Both the position numbers and the translations under genes were made by a program. From the NCBI GenBank assembly GCA_036250225.1, contig JAPZLL010000070.1:1-64000 (forward strand): DNA of 64,000 bases, given 5' to 3'. This DNA is from Cercophora sp. LCS_1 (Eukaryota > Ascomycota > Sordariomycetes > Sordariales > Lasiosphaeriaceae). This document shows positions 10,266 through 20,672 of the stretch, piece after piece. Positions within the stretch are counted from its first letter, which is position 1. Every line of letters starts with the position of its first letter. The notes beneath the pieces were generated by a model that searched no databases, had not been told where the DNA came from, and saw nothing but the letters and a program-made list of their open reading frames with translations.

Positions 10266-11374
10266 CTACAGATAGTTACGATCGAACCACCAAGCGGTAG
10301 AATAATCACTTCCCAAAACCTCCGCCATGGTCACCAACGCACCAAGCTTCTTCGAAAAAGACGCCCTCGTTCCCTGTGAGCCCGTGCCGGTGTTCCCATA
10401 CTCCCCAAACAGGACATTGCTCGTCCTCTCATCACCGGTATTCCAAATCCGCCACCCAGCCGAGTTGATCACCGCCTCTAGATTACTCCTCTGAAACACA
10501 ACCCTCGCAAACGCCGCCCATGGTCTGCCAAGGTAATACGCCCCATTCGCAACGCTGTGTGCATCCGCCGCAGCGACAACACAGTTGTCGAAAACATAAT
10601 ACCCCGGGTCACTCGCCAACTGCCTGCCCGATGCTGCAACGTATTAGCCCTCCTTTTTTTTTTTTCCATCAAGTGTATCAAACTCACCAGTGATATACCC
10701 AACACTCGCCTCGACAACCATGACATCAACACCCTGAAACCAGGCAATTCCTCTCCGTCCAAACACAAAATCCGTTGCTCCCTGGACCAAACTCTTCGCC
10801 ACAAACGTTTTTCTATTCTCATTGATTAGTCCCCATCCCATCTGCCTCTGTCTCTGAAAAAAAAAACTCACCCCTCATTAGCAAGCAACGTATCCTGAAA
10901 CCCCACCATCCGACCCCCATACACTCCCACCCCTCCGCCACCCTGCACACTCAACGCAACCGCCTGGCTCCCCTTGCCATACCCATTCACCATGTCGATG
11001 TTGTAGATCTTGACACCCGCCTTGCTGTGCACCCGCAGCGTGCCCGTTTCATCGTTGCTCAGCCCATTCGCCTGCGACAGACTCGACAAGAGCGTCACAG
11101 TGTTGGATTTATACGTCGCATCATCCGATGTCGACCCGTAGATTATCAGTGGTGATTTGAGGGTTGACGGAACGAGGACTTGCTCGTTATAGGTTCCTGG
11201 GCCGATGAAGATGCATTGTGCTGATGTGGTGGTGAGAGACAGCGCTGCGACGGCGGATTTGAGCGAGGTGTGTTGGGCGGAGGATTTGGCGACGGTTAGA
11301 CAACCTTGCGGTGCCGTGAGGCGTGGGACTGCGGATGCCAAGGGGAGGAGGGTGAGGAGGGTGAGGGACAGCAT
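10266..11374 (-). CDS. Pectin methylesterase (CE8), secreted, 331 aa, three exons
   Basis: Exons 11374-10872, 10812-10688 and 10633-10266 join in frame (996 nt). Intron 1 is GTGAGT...AATAG with a CTAAT branch; intron 2 is GTGAGT...TGCAG with a CTAATAC branch. The product removes methyl esters from homogalacturonan outside the cell. The signal peptide is about residues 1-15 (LTLLTLLPLASA). Conserved PME blocks are present: GFQDTLLANEG with Gln160 and Asp161 (acid/base), GATDFVFG with Asp182 (nucleophile), YITASGR, and YLGRPW with Arg246. Length is normal for fungal CE8 enzymes and nothing is missing. A TATA-like box lies about 60 bp upstream of the ATG. The gene suggests a plant-litter or plant-associated lifestyle. 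Confidence 0.93.
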
Positions 11375-11431
11375 GGTGGCGGTGATGGTGGTGATGAAGT
11401 GAAGTTGAGGTTTGGCTTTTGTGAGGTTAGG

Positions 11432-11440
11432 TATATATAA
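11432..11440 (-). promoter_or_regulatory. TATA box of the pectinesterase gene
   Basis: TTATATATA on the minus strand, 58-66 bp upstream of the ATG at 11374. Confidence 0.4.
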
Positions 11441-13390
11441 TGGGCTGTAATACCCTTTGCGGCTCTCTTGCCCGGCTGCGGTGTGGAGTCCCAGCGCGGG
11501 AAAAGGGATGGTGCCGACAAAAGATTGGTGGACATATATGACCCGGGTGTTCGGTTAGGCCAGGGGTTACATTGCGGACGCGGAGAAATGCAAGGGGTGG
11601 AGATCACCCGCTGAGTATTATGCGGAGAGAAGAGACGTTCACATGCTACTTGAAGATTTTGGACATGATTCGGTTTGGTTATGGTTGGCGAGAAATATGA
11701 AATAGTATTTGTGGATCAAAATCAGTCGGGTGACATCGCCGCGGAATTAAGTCCCAAGTTTGTCCTGCGGGAATAGTACCCCCGATATGGAAATCGAAGG
11801 TTTACGTGCGAGCACGTTCCATGTCGGATTTGTTGGTCAAGCTACTCGCTGTCGTGTTAATGCGTTGTAATCAGCGATATCAACCAAGAAGGTGAGCAAC
11901 GTACTTGCAACACTTATGTCTGTAGTCTTGGCCGGGAACTGTGTGCGCAGGTGCTCGGCGCTAAATCTTGCGGCGGTGCCGATCAGTGAATGGTGGAATG
12001 GTGACGGCTCTGAGCTCTTTTCTCGTTTGTCCTGATTTGACTTTACTGCGTCTGTATGGTAGTACGATTTTGGTGCTAGCGATGGCGGTTTGGTGTGATG
12101 TGAGGAGTGAAAATGTGTATAGTTGGAGATTTGTCATGCGGCTCTGCCTAGGTAGGCAAAATCAGGGGTCCCTGCCTACATCATACCCACTTAAGAGTGG
12201 TAAAGAGAAACATGCGACTTGAAGATGGATCGAGAAATGGTAAAGATCTGGATTAGAGCGTTTCCTTTTAGCGGGGAAGAGCGTCATGCGGTGCGGCAGT
12301 ACCTCCAGAGGCCAAGAGCGGAGACGGAATTGATAAAGCCTAGGCAATGACATCTCAAATGAGGAACTTATTCCGGAACCCGATCCCAATCCAACCTAGT
12401 AGGACTAGTACATTAATTCTTTTCCTTACCTTCCACTCCAAACCCGCCTTGGGCGCGCTCCATGGAAGGAAAATCATAAAGCCAACAAAGAAAAAACCCC
12501 CAAGAGTTGACAAAATTTGGTCGAAGAAGGTGAAGACAAAAGAAGATCAGGCCCCATGGACACAGTAGTAGTAGCCAGGGCTGATGCAAGCTCGGAGAAG
12601 ATGACGAAGATTTTAAAAAGCATCTTTGTGATGAGGTTGAAGCGTCAATAAAGACATACCGATATACTGGAGAAGGCGGACTGTGCTGATGGACCTCCTC
12701 CAGATGTAGAGGCGCTCGGCTGCGGTAGCGGTTATATGTTTTTTTTTCCCTCCCCCATTGCTTCCTCCAGCTTGTTTCCTTCGCATTGTTATCGCGAGGC
12801 GTTCTCGTCCTTCCCCGTCGCTTTCTTGGCGCGACCCTTTCCAGAACCAACATGCCAAGATTCACCACATCACCAACAAACCTCAGGCGTATGAACAAGG
12901 CTACCCTAGCTAATAGTAATACCTCATACTAGCGTTGTTGTGGTCACTAATTTACGCAGGACATCCAAGGCGCCACACAGCGTCTCAATTTTCTATAGGG
13001 GCCATATTGGTAGAATGCGGCACGGTGTGGTTGGCAAGCGCGTTCTCCAATCGGCTGGTCCGCCCCTTGGATTCCGGACCCGACAATGTGGTAGCGTTTC
13101 CCGCGGCCCGAATAGGGTGCTGGCACATGTGGCAACGGTAGGCCCCTTCTCTTTTCAAAACCAAGTATCATGTCAAATTAGTGTGCCCCGGGTAAAGGAC
13201 TTGCGAGCGCCGCAGAGACCCGGGATATCAGCCGCCGAGTTGTTGGCTCGTGGTGCAGAGGAAATGCAATATAAAAAAGTCTGCCGTCCACTCCACGATG
13301 TTGTTGCGCCCCTTACCGAACATCATCTACAACCAACGTCAACTCTAAAGCATTTCCAGTCATTCAGGACTCGGTGTGAACGCGTCCAGC
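11441..13390. other. Long intergenic stretch
   Basis: Contains the presumed upstream region of the pectinesterase gene. Frames such as 12413-12898 (minus) have low-complexity or vector-like composition with no recognisable domain. No gene is called. Confidence 0.35.
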
Positions 13391-13780
13391 ATGGCTTCCT
13401 CCTGCCCCCCGGGAAATGAGCTCCCACAGTTCAACGGGCTCGACATTCCCGCAAATATCACTACCGTCTTCACACCCGGCAGCAATGCGTCGGACGCAGC
13501 TATGATTGCCTGCTGCGCCCCCAACACCGTTCATGTCGCTGCAGGCTGTTATCAATGGTGCGAGGTGCCCAAGGCTCGTTTGGAAAAGGACGGCTCGTCG
13601 CAATCGCAGATTCAAGATGGGTTCGGTGTTTGCCTCCGCGCCAACGGAAGGAACGGCACCAGGATCATTGGCGCGCACGTAGCTACTAGCGCAACCCCTG
13701 AACGAGTGGTGGCGTTGAGGGGGCTTGGACTGTGGGCGCTCTTGATCTCAGGCGCTTGGGCTTTTCAGCAGTTTGTGTAG
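13391..13780 (+). CDS. Small cysteine-rich protein with C-terminal hydrophobic tail (129 aa)
   Basis: I chose the ATG at 13391 (MASSCPPGNELP), in good context, over one 15 bp upstream. Seven Cys are visible, including ACCAPNTVHVAAGCYQWC, and three potential N-glycosylation sites (NITT, NASD, NGTR). The last 22 residues (LGLWALLISGAWAFQQF) form one hydrophobic segment, suggesting a tail anchor or GPI-type signal, although no N-terminal signal peptide is apparent. This resembles small Cys-rich proteins found across Sordariomycetes whose function I cannot name. Single exon. Confidence 0.65.
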   Translation: MASSCPPGNELPQFNGLDIPANITTVFTPGSNASDAAMIACCAPNTVHVAAGCYQWCEVPKARLEKDGSSQSQIQDGFGVCLRANGRNGTRIIGAHVATSATPERVVALRGLGLWALLISGAWAFQQFV

Positions 13781-14172
13781 TCCTATCGGAAGATGAACTA
13801 CACACTCCATTACGCCAGCTCTAAGAATGAGGATATCCAGGAAAGTCTCACCTTTGGTGCGTCCGAGAAGAGGGTTTGATGTGCTTGAAGCATTACGTCG
13901 GGAGGCGGTTCTTACCGGAAGGTCCTTTCCGTACCCTTTATAAGTTAGTATTAACTGTTGGTTAGATACAAGCTGCGCCGTTGAATACATTGCTTAGCTA
14001 ATGAATGCGATAACTGACTCCCTTGTTCTCATGTGCCCGCCATGCCAAGCTACGGACCAGCGATTCCGCGAGCAAACACTGTCCGGATACGTGATATATC
14101 TTTGAAGGAAACGTATCCAATTTACATCCAAAATCTCGTGCACTTTACTAAATTTAGAGGCTTTTCGAATCT
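13781..14172. other. Convergent intergenic region
   Basis: Lies between the 3' ends of the Cys-rich protein gene and the RhoGEF-like gene. No feature recognised. Confidence 0.4.
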
Positions 14173-16903
14173 TCACTCTGGATCCGAGTCTTCAACGTAA
14201 GGGTTGACGAGGCCTTCGGAGCCCGCAAGATAAGCTCCAACAGAGGCGTGTGGTGTCTGGTTGTTCGACTCCTTCCAAGACTGAAGCGCATCCTCGAGGG
14301 CTTTCCTCCATACTTCCTTCTGCCTGGTGGTTCTGAAGCGCGTTTCAACTGACTCAACGCCCCTATACGGCTCACTGGGGGCCCAGGATATCACCACCGA
14401 CACCGAAGCTGAGAGCGAAAGAGTAAGCGAACGACATGTAGGAGATGAAGTGAAAACAAAATGACTTACCAGGGCCTGAGTGCGGTAATACGTGCAAAAC
14501 ATCGCGGAGGGATATCCCTCCACTAAGTTCCAGCTGTATTCTACTATTTGGTTCTCGTGTTGCCCTTCGCTGAAGTGATCGGGGGCTTAAAAACCTCGGG
14601 GGTTGGATCTCCCGACACAGGAGAAGAATTTCTTCGAAGAGGTACATTCGATACGACGCTTTCTATTTGCCGCCAGTGTTAGCTGATGCCCTTGTACTTT
14701 GCGCAAACACCATCACCCACTGTAATAGTATTTTTGGAGTGCCGAGCCGTGACGTCCTGATCATAGAGGAGCAGTTTGCCAAAGTCTTCTAGGTTTTGGC
14801 CCTTCCAATCGACAAGACGGGCCGACAGATCCGCTCTGATATCTAACAGTTCCTCCTCCTTGACTAGATGAGAGATTCGATCGCGGCAGCGGTTAAGATT
14901 CTGCTGAGTGGATATAAAATCGCGTCTTCGTGCTGTGTCGTCTAGTGTGTCGGCCCCTGTGATGACCGCCTTGAGCGTCTATCCGCCTTTAGTTCCCGTT
15001 TTTCATTCCTCGGACATGGCATCAATGAAAGGGAGGACTGCCATACCGATAGAAATTCGGACTTGATATCAAGCAAACGAGAGGGTAGTGAAATGAGATC
15101 CAAGGCATCGACGATGGCTTTTCTGCCAACCAAGTCGGCTTCATCGTCCAGGTGGGCCCTCAGTAGTCTGCTGTTCCGGGGCAGACTTCCGATCACATAA
15201 CCATACGAGTCCTTGCAATTCTCCCACTGCTCAAAAATCTCCGCCCAGTACCCGAGCGATGGTCGTCTTTGGAGAATGGCCTCAGCCGCAAGCAAGAATG
15301 ATAGCTCCGAGCGTATGATTGCCTCGATAGACGTCAATATTATCTTGCAGTTCGCCGCGGGAAGTACTCTCAACTCTTCCACTTGTTGCTCCCGAAAAAG
15401 CCTAATAAGCTCCCTCAGCAACGTCCAAGACCGCTTTGTGAAGTCGTCCAAGAGTAGGAACTCAACAGAATCCTCCACACTCCTGTTCCTTTGGATGGCT
15501 CGATTTACTTCAGCCGTATCAACCGTTCGGATGAAATCGTTCTCTAACAAGAGGATTCTTTCTATCATCCCGATGACCTTGAGGAAGTTGAGGGTGTCTC
15601 CGTTGACGACTTGACTCACAGTAGGAACCTCATCGGAACTGAACAGTGACGACTCCGACACGGCAGTCAGTGCCCAAGAAGCTGCATCTTTCTCGGTCGC
15701 GATGTCCCCCCCTCGAAGTTGATACCTCGACTTCACAGATTCCACGTCAAACTGCCTGAATAACTGACAGAGGACAAGCAGCGGTGTGCCTCGCTTGAAT
15801 GTTTCTTGAATTGCTGTGAAGGGGTGATTCCAGGAATCAAGATTTGAGAATGCCCCGAACTTTGGTAACTGGCATAGCAAAAGCTGAATATTAAGGCAGA
15901 TGCGCAGCAGGGATTCGTCATCAATAACGTTCGCAAGGGGCTCAGCGGAGTCTTTCACGTTCACGGTGGGTGGTTGCCGACCTAAGCCATAGTGATGAGA
16001 GTTGGTGATCTCGTCCGCGTAAATAGGTAACGCAATGACCGACATGATCGATATGTCGCCCAAAGTCAGGCCCGAAAAGACGGACCAGGCGTCAGACCGG
16101 GCTACAGAGCTGCGGAACGAGAAGTCCATCGTGTCTCGCTGTGCTCGACGGTAGGGACGAGAAGAGTTGAGATCATGCTCAAACTCGAAGGACGAGATAA
16201 CAGGCGCATTCGAGCTGGCTGGCGGTTGGAACCTTGCTGAGGGGCTGACAATGTCACTGGACAAGAGACGCGTCTCGTCATCGGCTTGGTCCCCGATGGA
16301 GGCGGTGATACTTCGCCTTTTCATCACAATCGTGTGTGCATCGAAACTGTCTTCGAGGCTCATAAGGCGACGGGAAAGACTCTGGTCGTTTTCCAACAGT
16401 TGCGCGACGTTTGTTGCGAGTTCAACTCGGTGTTGTTCCGCTCTTAGGGATGTGTCACTTTGGAGAATGTTGAGCAGCGCAGAGAGGGAGATTTTGAAGC
16501 TTTGCAACCTGCTGAGAAGCTTTGCGAACTCGTCTTCTTTCCTCACCCACTGGAAGCGCGATCGTAATGCCAGACGGGTAATCGATGACGAATCGGGGAC
16601 AGGCAGGGTGCTGACGGAAGCCTCGAGATCCGAGAAGACGATAACTCCACTGGTGAGAATGGCAACGACCTGGTCGATCTCGACCAGGGCTGCGCGCTGG
16701 ACGGAGACGGACGCCATGTTTTGGGCCAGCGACTGGAGTGCCGAGAGGATGATGGACGTGGTCTGCACCTCGGTGTTGACATGGTGCGCAATTTGCGGCG
16801 TGTCGCGTGCTGCGCTGATGTAGGGTCCCAGGACTTTGCTGACGGATGCCGTCGCCGAGAGCAGCCCGACAATGGATGCCGCGACGCTCAGCGGGTCAGC
16901 CAT
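14173..16903 (-). CDS. PigL_N domain fused to Cdc24-like CH-DH-PH Rho guanine-nucleotide exchange factor (847 aa)
   Basis: Four exons join in frame: 16903-15047, 14978-14721, 14662-14470 and 14408-14173 (2544 nt). Introns are 68, 58 and 61 nt with branch-like ACTAA and CTAAC words in the first two. Residues 1-200 (MADPLSVAASIVGLLSATAS) match the PigL_N domain typical of fungal NLR/STAND and ankyrin proteins. Residues 325-455 resemble the CDC24 calponin-type domain (LPKFGAFSNLDSWNHPFTA, NGDTLNFLKVIGMIERIL). About 475-690 resemble a DH/RhoGEF domain ending in DWKGQNLEDFGKLLLY. About 695-800 resemble a PH domain (YRMYLFEEILLLCREIQ, then a FRTT...W end). The Cdc24 C-terminal PB1 domain is absent. 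It probably activates a Rho/Cdc42 GTPase, but the DH core is divergent, so activity is uncertain. It is head-to-head with a HET gene. Confidence 0.8.
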
Positions 16904-17346
16904 GTGCGAATGGCGGGCACCGATGTCGGTGACAGTTTGAATCTTGGAGGATGGAAGGAGCGAGACGCTCAGCTGAAGGTGCCCCCGCTCCCAGATTCAT
17001 GGAAAGACGGGCGCTGATTGGCCAACATTTTCAACATCATGTGATGACCAGGCAGCCGCTTTCCCAAGCGTCGGTTGAGCTTCCGTCACTTTTCCTTCCT
17101 GCAGAAATTGATTTCTCATGGCGAAAATGTCTCGCAAGTTAGAACCCTTGAGAGACCTCCCGGCGTAACGCCCGTCCAGTCGGGTGTCGGGGTCCCCTGT
17201 TAGAAGTCCCCGCTTTGCCGTTGTTTTCCAGGCGCTAATATCGCTAAGAAAAAAAAAGCTTGGCCAGCTGCTTGCACCAACCACCCACGGCTCCACACCG
17301 CCTGGCTTCCACGAGGTCGCGGTTCGGCATCGACGCGTCCCTCGCT
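16904..17346. promoter_or_regulatory. Shared divergent promoter region (RhoGEF fusion / HET)
   Basis: 443 bp separate the two start codons, which face away from each other. No separate TATA box is obvious. Both genes could be co-regulated from here; this is inferred from spacing only. Confidence 0.5.
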
Positions 17347-19122
17347 ATGTGGCTTCTCAACGTCCGGACATTTTGCCTCGAGTGTTTTATAGGGTCCCAG
17401 GTTCCAGAATACGCCATCCTCTCTCATACATGGGGCAACAATGAAGTCGCGTTCGGGCAGGTCCGCAATGAACTCGCGTTCGGGCAGGTCCGAGACGCGT
17501 TGGGCATCCACGAAGGCCCTGTCGGCATCGACGATGGGGCCAGCAAAATCGCTTACACGTGTGAGTTAGCGATACAGGATGAACTCGACTACGTATGGAT
17601 CGATACGTGTTGCATCGACAAATCAAGCAGCGCCGAGCTCTCCGAGGCCATCAACTCCATGTTCCAGTGGTACCAGCGCGCCGAAGTCTGCTATGCCTAC
17701 CTTTCCGATGTGCACAGCATTGACGATCCGGACGCGGAAGGCTCGCAGTTCAGAAGGAGCAAATGGTTTACCCGGGGCTGGACGCTACAGGAGCTGTTGG
17801 CTCCGCAGAAGCTCCGTTTCTACTCCCGCAGCTGGAGGCTCATTGCGCCCGTCACCGCGCTGTATCGGACCATCGAAGAAGTCACTGGCATCCAGTCAAT
17901 GTATCTGCGGCGTGCTTCATCACAATGGACACTCATGTTCCGCTCAGCCAGCGTCGCCAGAAGAATGAGCTGGGCCGCCGGTAGACAGACAACACGCGTT
18001 GAAGACATGGCCTATTGTCTTCTCGGCATCTTCAACATCAACATGCCGCTCCTCTACGGCGAGGGTACCAAGGCCTTCTTGCGGCTCCAGGAGGAGATCA
18101 TGAAGCAGTCCGACGACGAGACCATCCTGGCGTGGGGCTGGGGAAATACGCTTGCCCTTCGACATTTCGAACACGGCTTCTTGGCATCCTCACCAGCGTG
18201 CTTCGCAGGCTGCCAGGACTTGACTCCTTGGCAGAGTGCCGGCGGCGGGACATCGTTTTCCATCACCAATCGTGGGCTGCAAATCAAGGTTCCCGTCATC
18301 CACACGCGTGGCAACGATTATCTCGCCTTTCTGCGATGCAGCGACAAGACCGATGGCGATTACGCCGTGAGTCTTCCCCTCAGGAGGCTTGATGACGGCG
18401 GGAGCAAACTCAACTGGAACGATCTTGACTACTACTCACGAACGGATAAACCCCCAAGCACCCAGTACCAGAGAAGTAACGGCTTCTTCTTCTCTACCAA
18501 TTCTTTTTCTCCCAAAGTGATCCGCATCTCGCAGCGCCCCTGGTGGCCCAGCGCCCTTATGAACGACTCTTGGACGATGGGCTTCTACGTCCGCAAGCTG
18601 CCAGCGGGCTGCGTGGTTGTCAATGCTTGGCCGCTTGACGAGTGGCTTCCACTTGACAATGCCATTGCCGTTGCTGGGGGCGATTTGAGCCATCCCCGTG
18701 TTTTCTGCATCAGGTACTGGGACCGGGAAATTATCGTCAGGCTCACTTGGCAACAAGCGACGGGCGCCTGGGTTTCTGATGTAGCGAAAAGAGACACTCC
18801 TGGCCAGACAATGCGGCACCTCTTGGAGTTGGAGATTCCCAGGTTGGAGTTTGGGAGCAAAGTCTCGGTCACTAGCGGCCTACACGTCAAGATATCGATG
18901 CAGGAAGAGCTACTTTTTGGTAAAAAGCTGATGGTCATTGACTTGTGCGAGAGTCTGATTGATTGGGCCAGAGCCAAGGCGGACGAAACAAGTAGGGCCG
19001 TCCTGTTTGTAACAGGCACGGCAGGGGTGCTCACTACAGTTGCTACATGCGGCGTCTATCTGGGCGCAGCACTCGTCGAAGGGACTCGCCGTCCAGGCTT
19101 AGGGGTAGTTTTAAATCTCTAG
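17347..19122 (+). CDS. HET-domain protein (591 aa)
   Basis: The start is placed at MWLLNVRTF because HET proteins of this class begin at this point with 'MWLLN..T..L..F'; an upstream in-frame Met at 17260 would add 29 residues. The HET domain (about 22-130) shows YAILSHTWG, DYVWIDTCCIDK and RGWTLQELLAP. It is followed by the usual block with MSWAAGRQTTRVEDMAYCLL and GEGTKAFLRLQEEIMK. HET proteins trigger or transmit cell death in fungal vegetative incompatibility. A 27-bp tandem duplication sits inside the HET domain. A C-terminal hydrophobic stretch (VLFVTGTAGVLTTVATCGVYL) may be membrane-inserting. Single exon, intact. Confidence 0.9.
   Translation: MWLLNVRTFCLECFIGSQVPEYAILSHTWGNNEVAFGQVRNELAFGQVRDALGIHEGPVGIDDGASKIAYTCELAIQDELDYVWIDTCCIDKSSSAELSEAINSMFQWYQRAEVCYAYLSDVHSIDDPDAEGSQFRRSKWFTRGWTLQELLAPQKLRFYSRSWRLIAPVTALYRTIEEVTGIQSMYLRRASSQWTLMFRSASVARRMSWAAGRQTTRVEDMAYCLLGIFNINMPLLYGEGTKAFLRLQEEIMKQSDDETILAWGWGNTLALRHFEHGFLASSPACFAGCQDLTPWQSAGGGTSFSITNRGLQIKVPVIHTRGNDYLAFLRCSDKTDGDYAVSLPLRRLDDGGSKLNWNDLDYYSRTDKPPSTQYQRSNGFFFSTNSFSPKVIRISQRPWWPSALMNDSWTMGFYVRKLPAGCVVVNAWPLDEWLPLDNAIAVAGGDLSHPRVFCIRYWDREIIVRLTWQQATGAWVSDVAKRDTPGQTMRHLLELEIPRLEFGSKVSVTSGLHVKISMQEELLFGKKLMVIDLCESLIDWARAKADETSRAVLFVTGTAGVLTTVATCGVYLGAALVEGTRRPGLGVVLNL
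17440..17493 (+). repeat. 27-bp tandem duplication inside the HET domain
   Basis: Two adjacent 27-bp units differ at two positions and encode NEVAFGQVR then NELAFGQVR. It is in frame and therefore tolerated. Confidence 0.85.
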
Positions 19123-20672
19123 AAAAACATCAGAAACCTTGCTCTTCATGCCATGTCTGCTCACCACCAAGGGGGTCGTTCAAGTCTTCATCATCGGGAG
19201 GACCGTTTTAGGAGTCTCAATGGCCTACCCTTGCCAGAGTCAGAGGTGAAGGTGGCAAGGACATGATTCGTGACTTCACAGAAGCGCGTTTGGACTAATC
19301 CCCAAGTAAAGTAGTCTCTACATTTCCCTCAGCCCCAACCTCAACTCGGAAATGATCCGAAGAAAGCGACCGGACCTCTCTTTAAACAAGGCTAACTGTC
19401 CTTCTATGTTCTCCCGCAACCCGACCGCTCAGGACCCTTTTCCCGACAGCAGCCACACCATCATCCTATGGTAAGGATGACGTTGCGCTCGCGATACCGA
19501 TGCGTTCGAACTTGGCTGGGTCGTCTTTGGATTGGCATAAGCAGAGGCATTTGCCGTCCACATGACAGGTTTTGCCCCTTCCAAATGACAACAATGGACT
19601 GTCGCTCCACAAATAATCTTGAAGAGTAACCCGCTGGTGCAGGTGAAGAAGCGTAACAGCAGAGGAGGCATGTGGGCCTATGGGCCGGTCTCGTTCGACG
19701 CAACCGGGTGGCTTCCACGATGGATCTGCTGCTTCGTTCCAGCCCCAAAATATTAGTTCGAAGCACGGGGTCTTCCTTCACATGCTGACAAAGTATTGCT
19801 TTTATAGTCAGGCCTCTGACCTTCAGCTTGGAGCTTCAAAGTCCAGATGTGAACGGAGAACCTTGCCACGTTGCGTCGACGGGCCGAACTTCCAGCTCGA
19901 CTGCAAACATTCCCACATCAAGTCCGTCTGGATTTATATACATGCTAATTTTCGGCCCGCGTCCGGCGGTGATGGTGGACAACCAAGGCCATGGAGGATA
20001 CTGTGCTGCCTGTTGACTTGTGACCTGGCCGCCAGATCGGTCGCTGCGCGAGCACACCTGGGCAGGGTTGTTGTCAATGCCGGGGTCTCACAAATGAGAT
20101 CGCCACACATACCGTTGTCTGTAACAATCCAAAATCTGGAGCTATGCGCTCGAGGATGTCTGTTGACCGACGGCCAGTCTTTGACGGTTCTGATCAATCT
20201 CCGTGTTGCGACAGTCCGTTCAGGACCAATGAGTGCATGGTAAAACTTCTTGTCCTCTTCAAATTCACCCAGCGAGACAGTCTACCATGGTGATATCGGG
20301 TGTGCTCCGGCGCAGTTCCACCACGAAATGAATCCTGTCCAAGGTTTCAAAGAAGTGGGGGTTCTGCTGCCTTGGTCAGGAAGGTGCGGATGCGGGCTGG
20401 GTCTAGACCCTTAGGCGAGAAGCAAAGCTCTGGAAAGAGCCAATCAGCTTGGCTTGGTGGGCGATTCCCAGAGGCATTCGTTATCGGCATGTCAATCAAT
20501 TGAGCATCTGTGGTGGCAAAGAGGACTTTGGGATGGCAACCCGCGAAACTAAAAATTTGTGTTCAGGTGTGACGGGCCACGAATCGACGAACACCCAAGC
20601 ACCCAACACCAGTTAGAGCAGTAAATGCTTCTCTACCGCGATCCATTTTTTTTTCAGCTAGAAGCGACGGCG
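19123..20672. other. Intergenic, one possible HET tail remnant
   Basis: No intact gene. A possible HET C-terminal scrap on the minus strand is listed separately. Minus-strand frames at 19836-20197 show no family I recognise. Confidence 0.35.
19466..19582 (-). pseudogene. Possible HET-protein C-terminal remnant
   Basis: A short minus-strand frame reads CLCLCQSKDDPAKFERIGIA and ends at TAG. It resembles the C-terminal '...CQ....YERVGIAS' segment of the HET protein at 34025-36124. Only about 38 codons match, with no HET domain upstream, so this is weak. Confidence 0.2.

Noticed and set aside
12413..12898. 161-aa minus-strand ORF
   Set aside because: Composition is irregular, with low-complexity Ser runs and no domain, signal peptide or conserved block.
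3575..20512. Shared 16-mer tcaatcaattgagcat at about 3575 and about 20497
   Set aside because: Flanks do not align beyond a few bases, so a common repeat cannot be supported.
18455..20635. Similarity of 20587-20635 to part of the HET gene at 18455-18505 (caagcacccagtaccag-like)
   Set aside because: Only short broken matches; not enough to claim a duplicated HET fragment.
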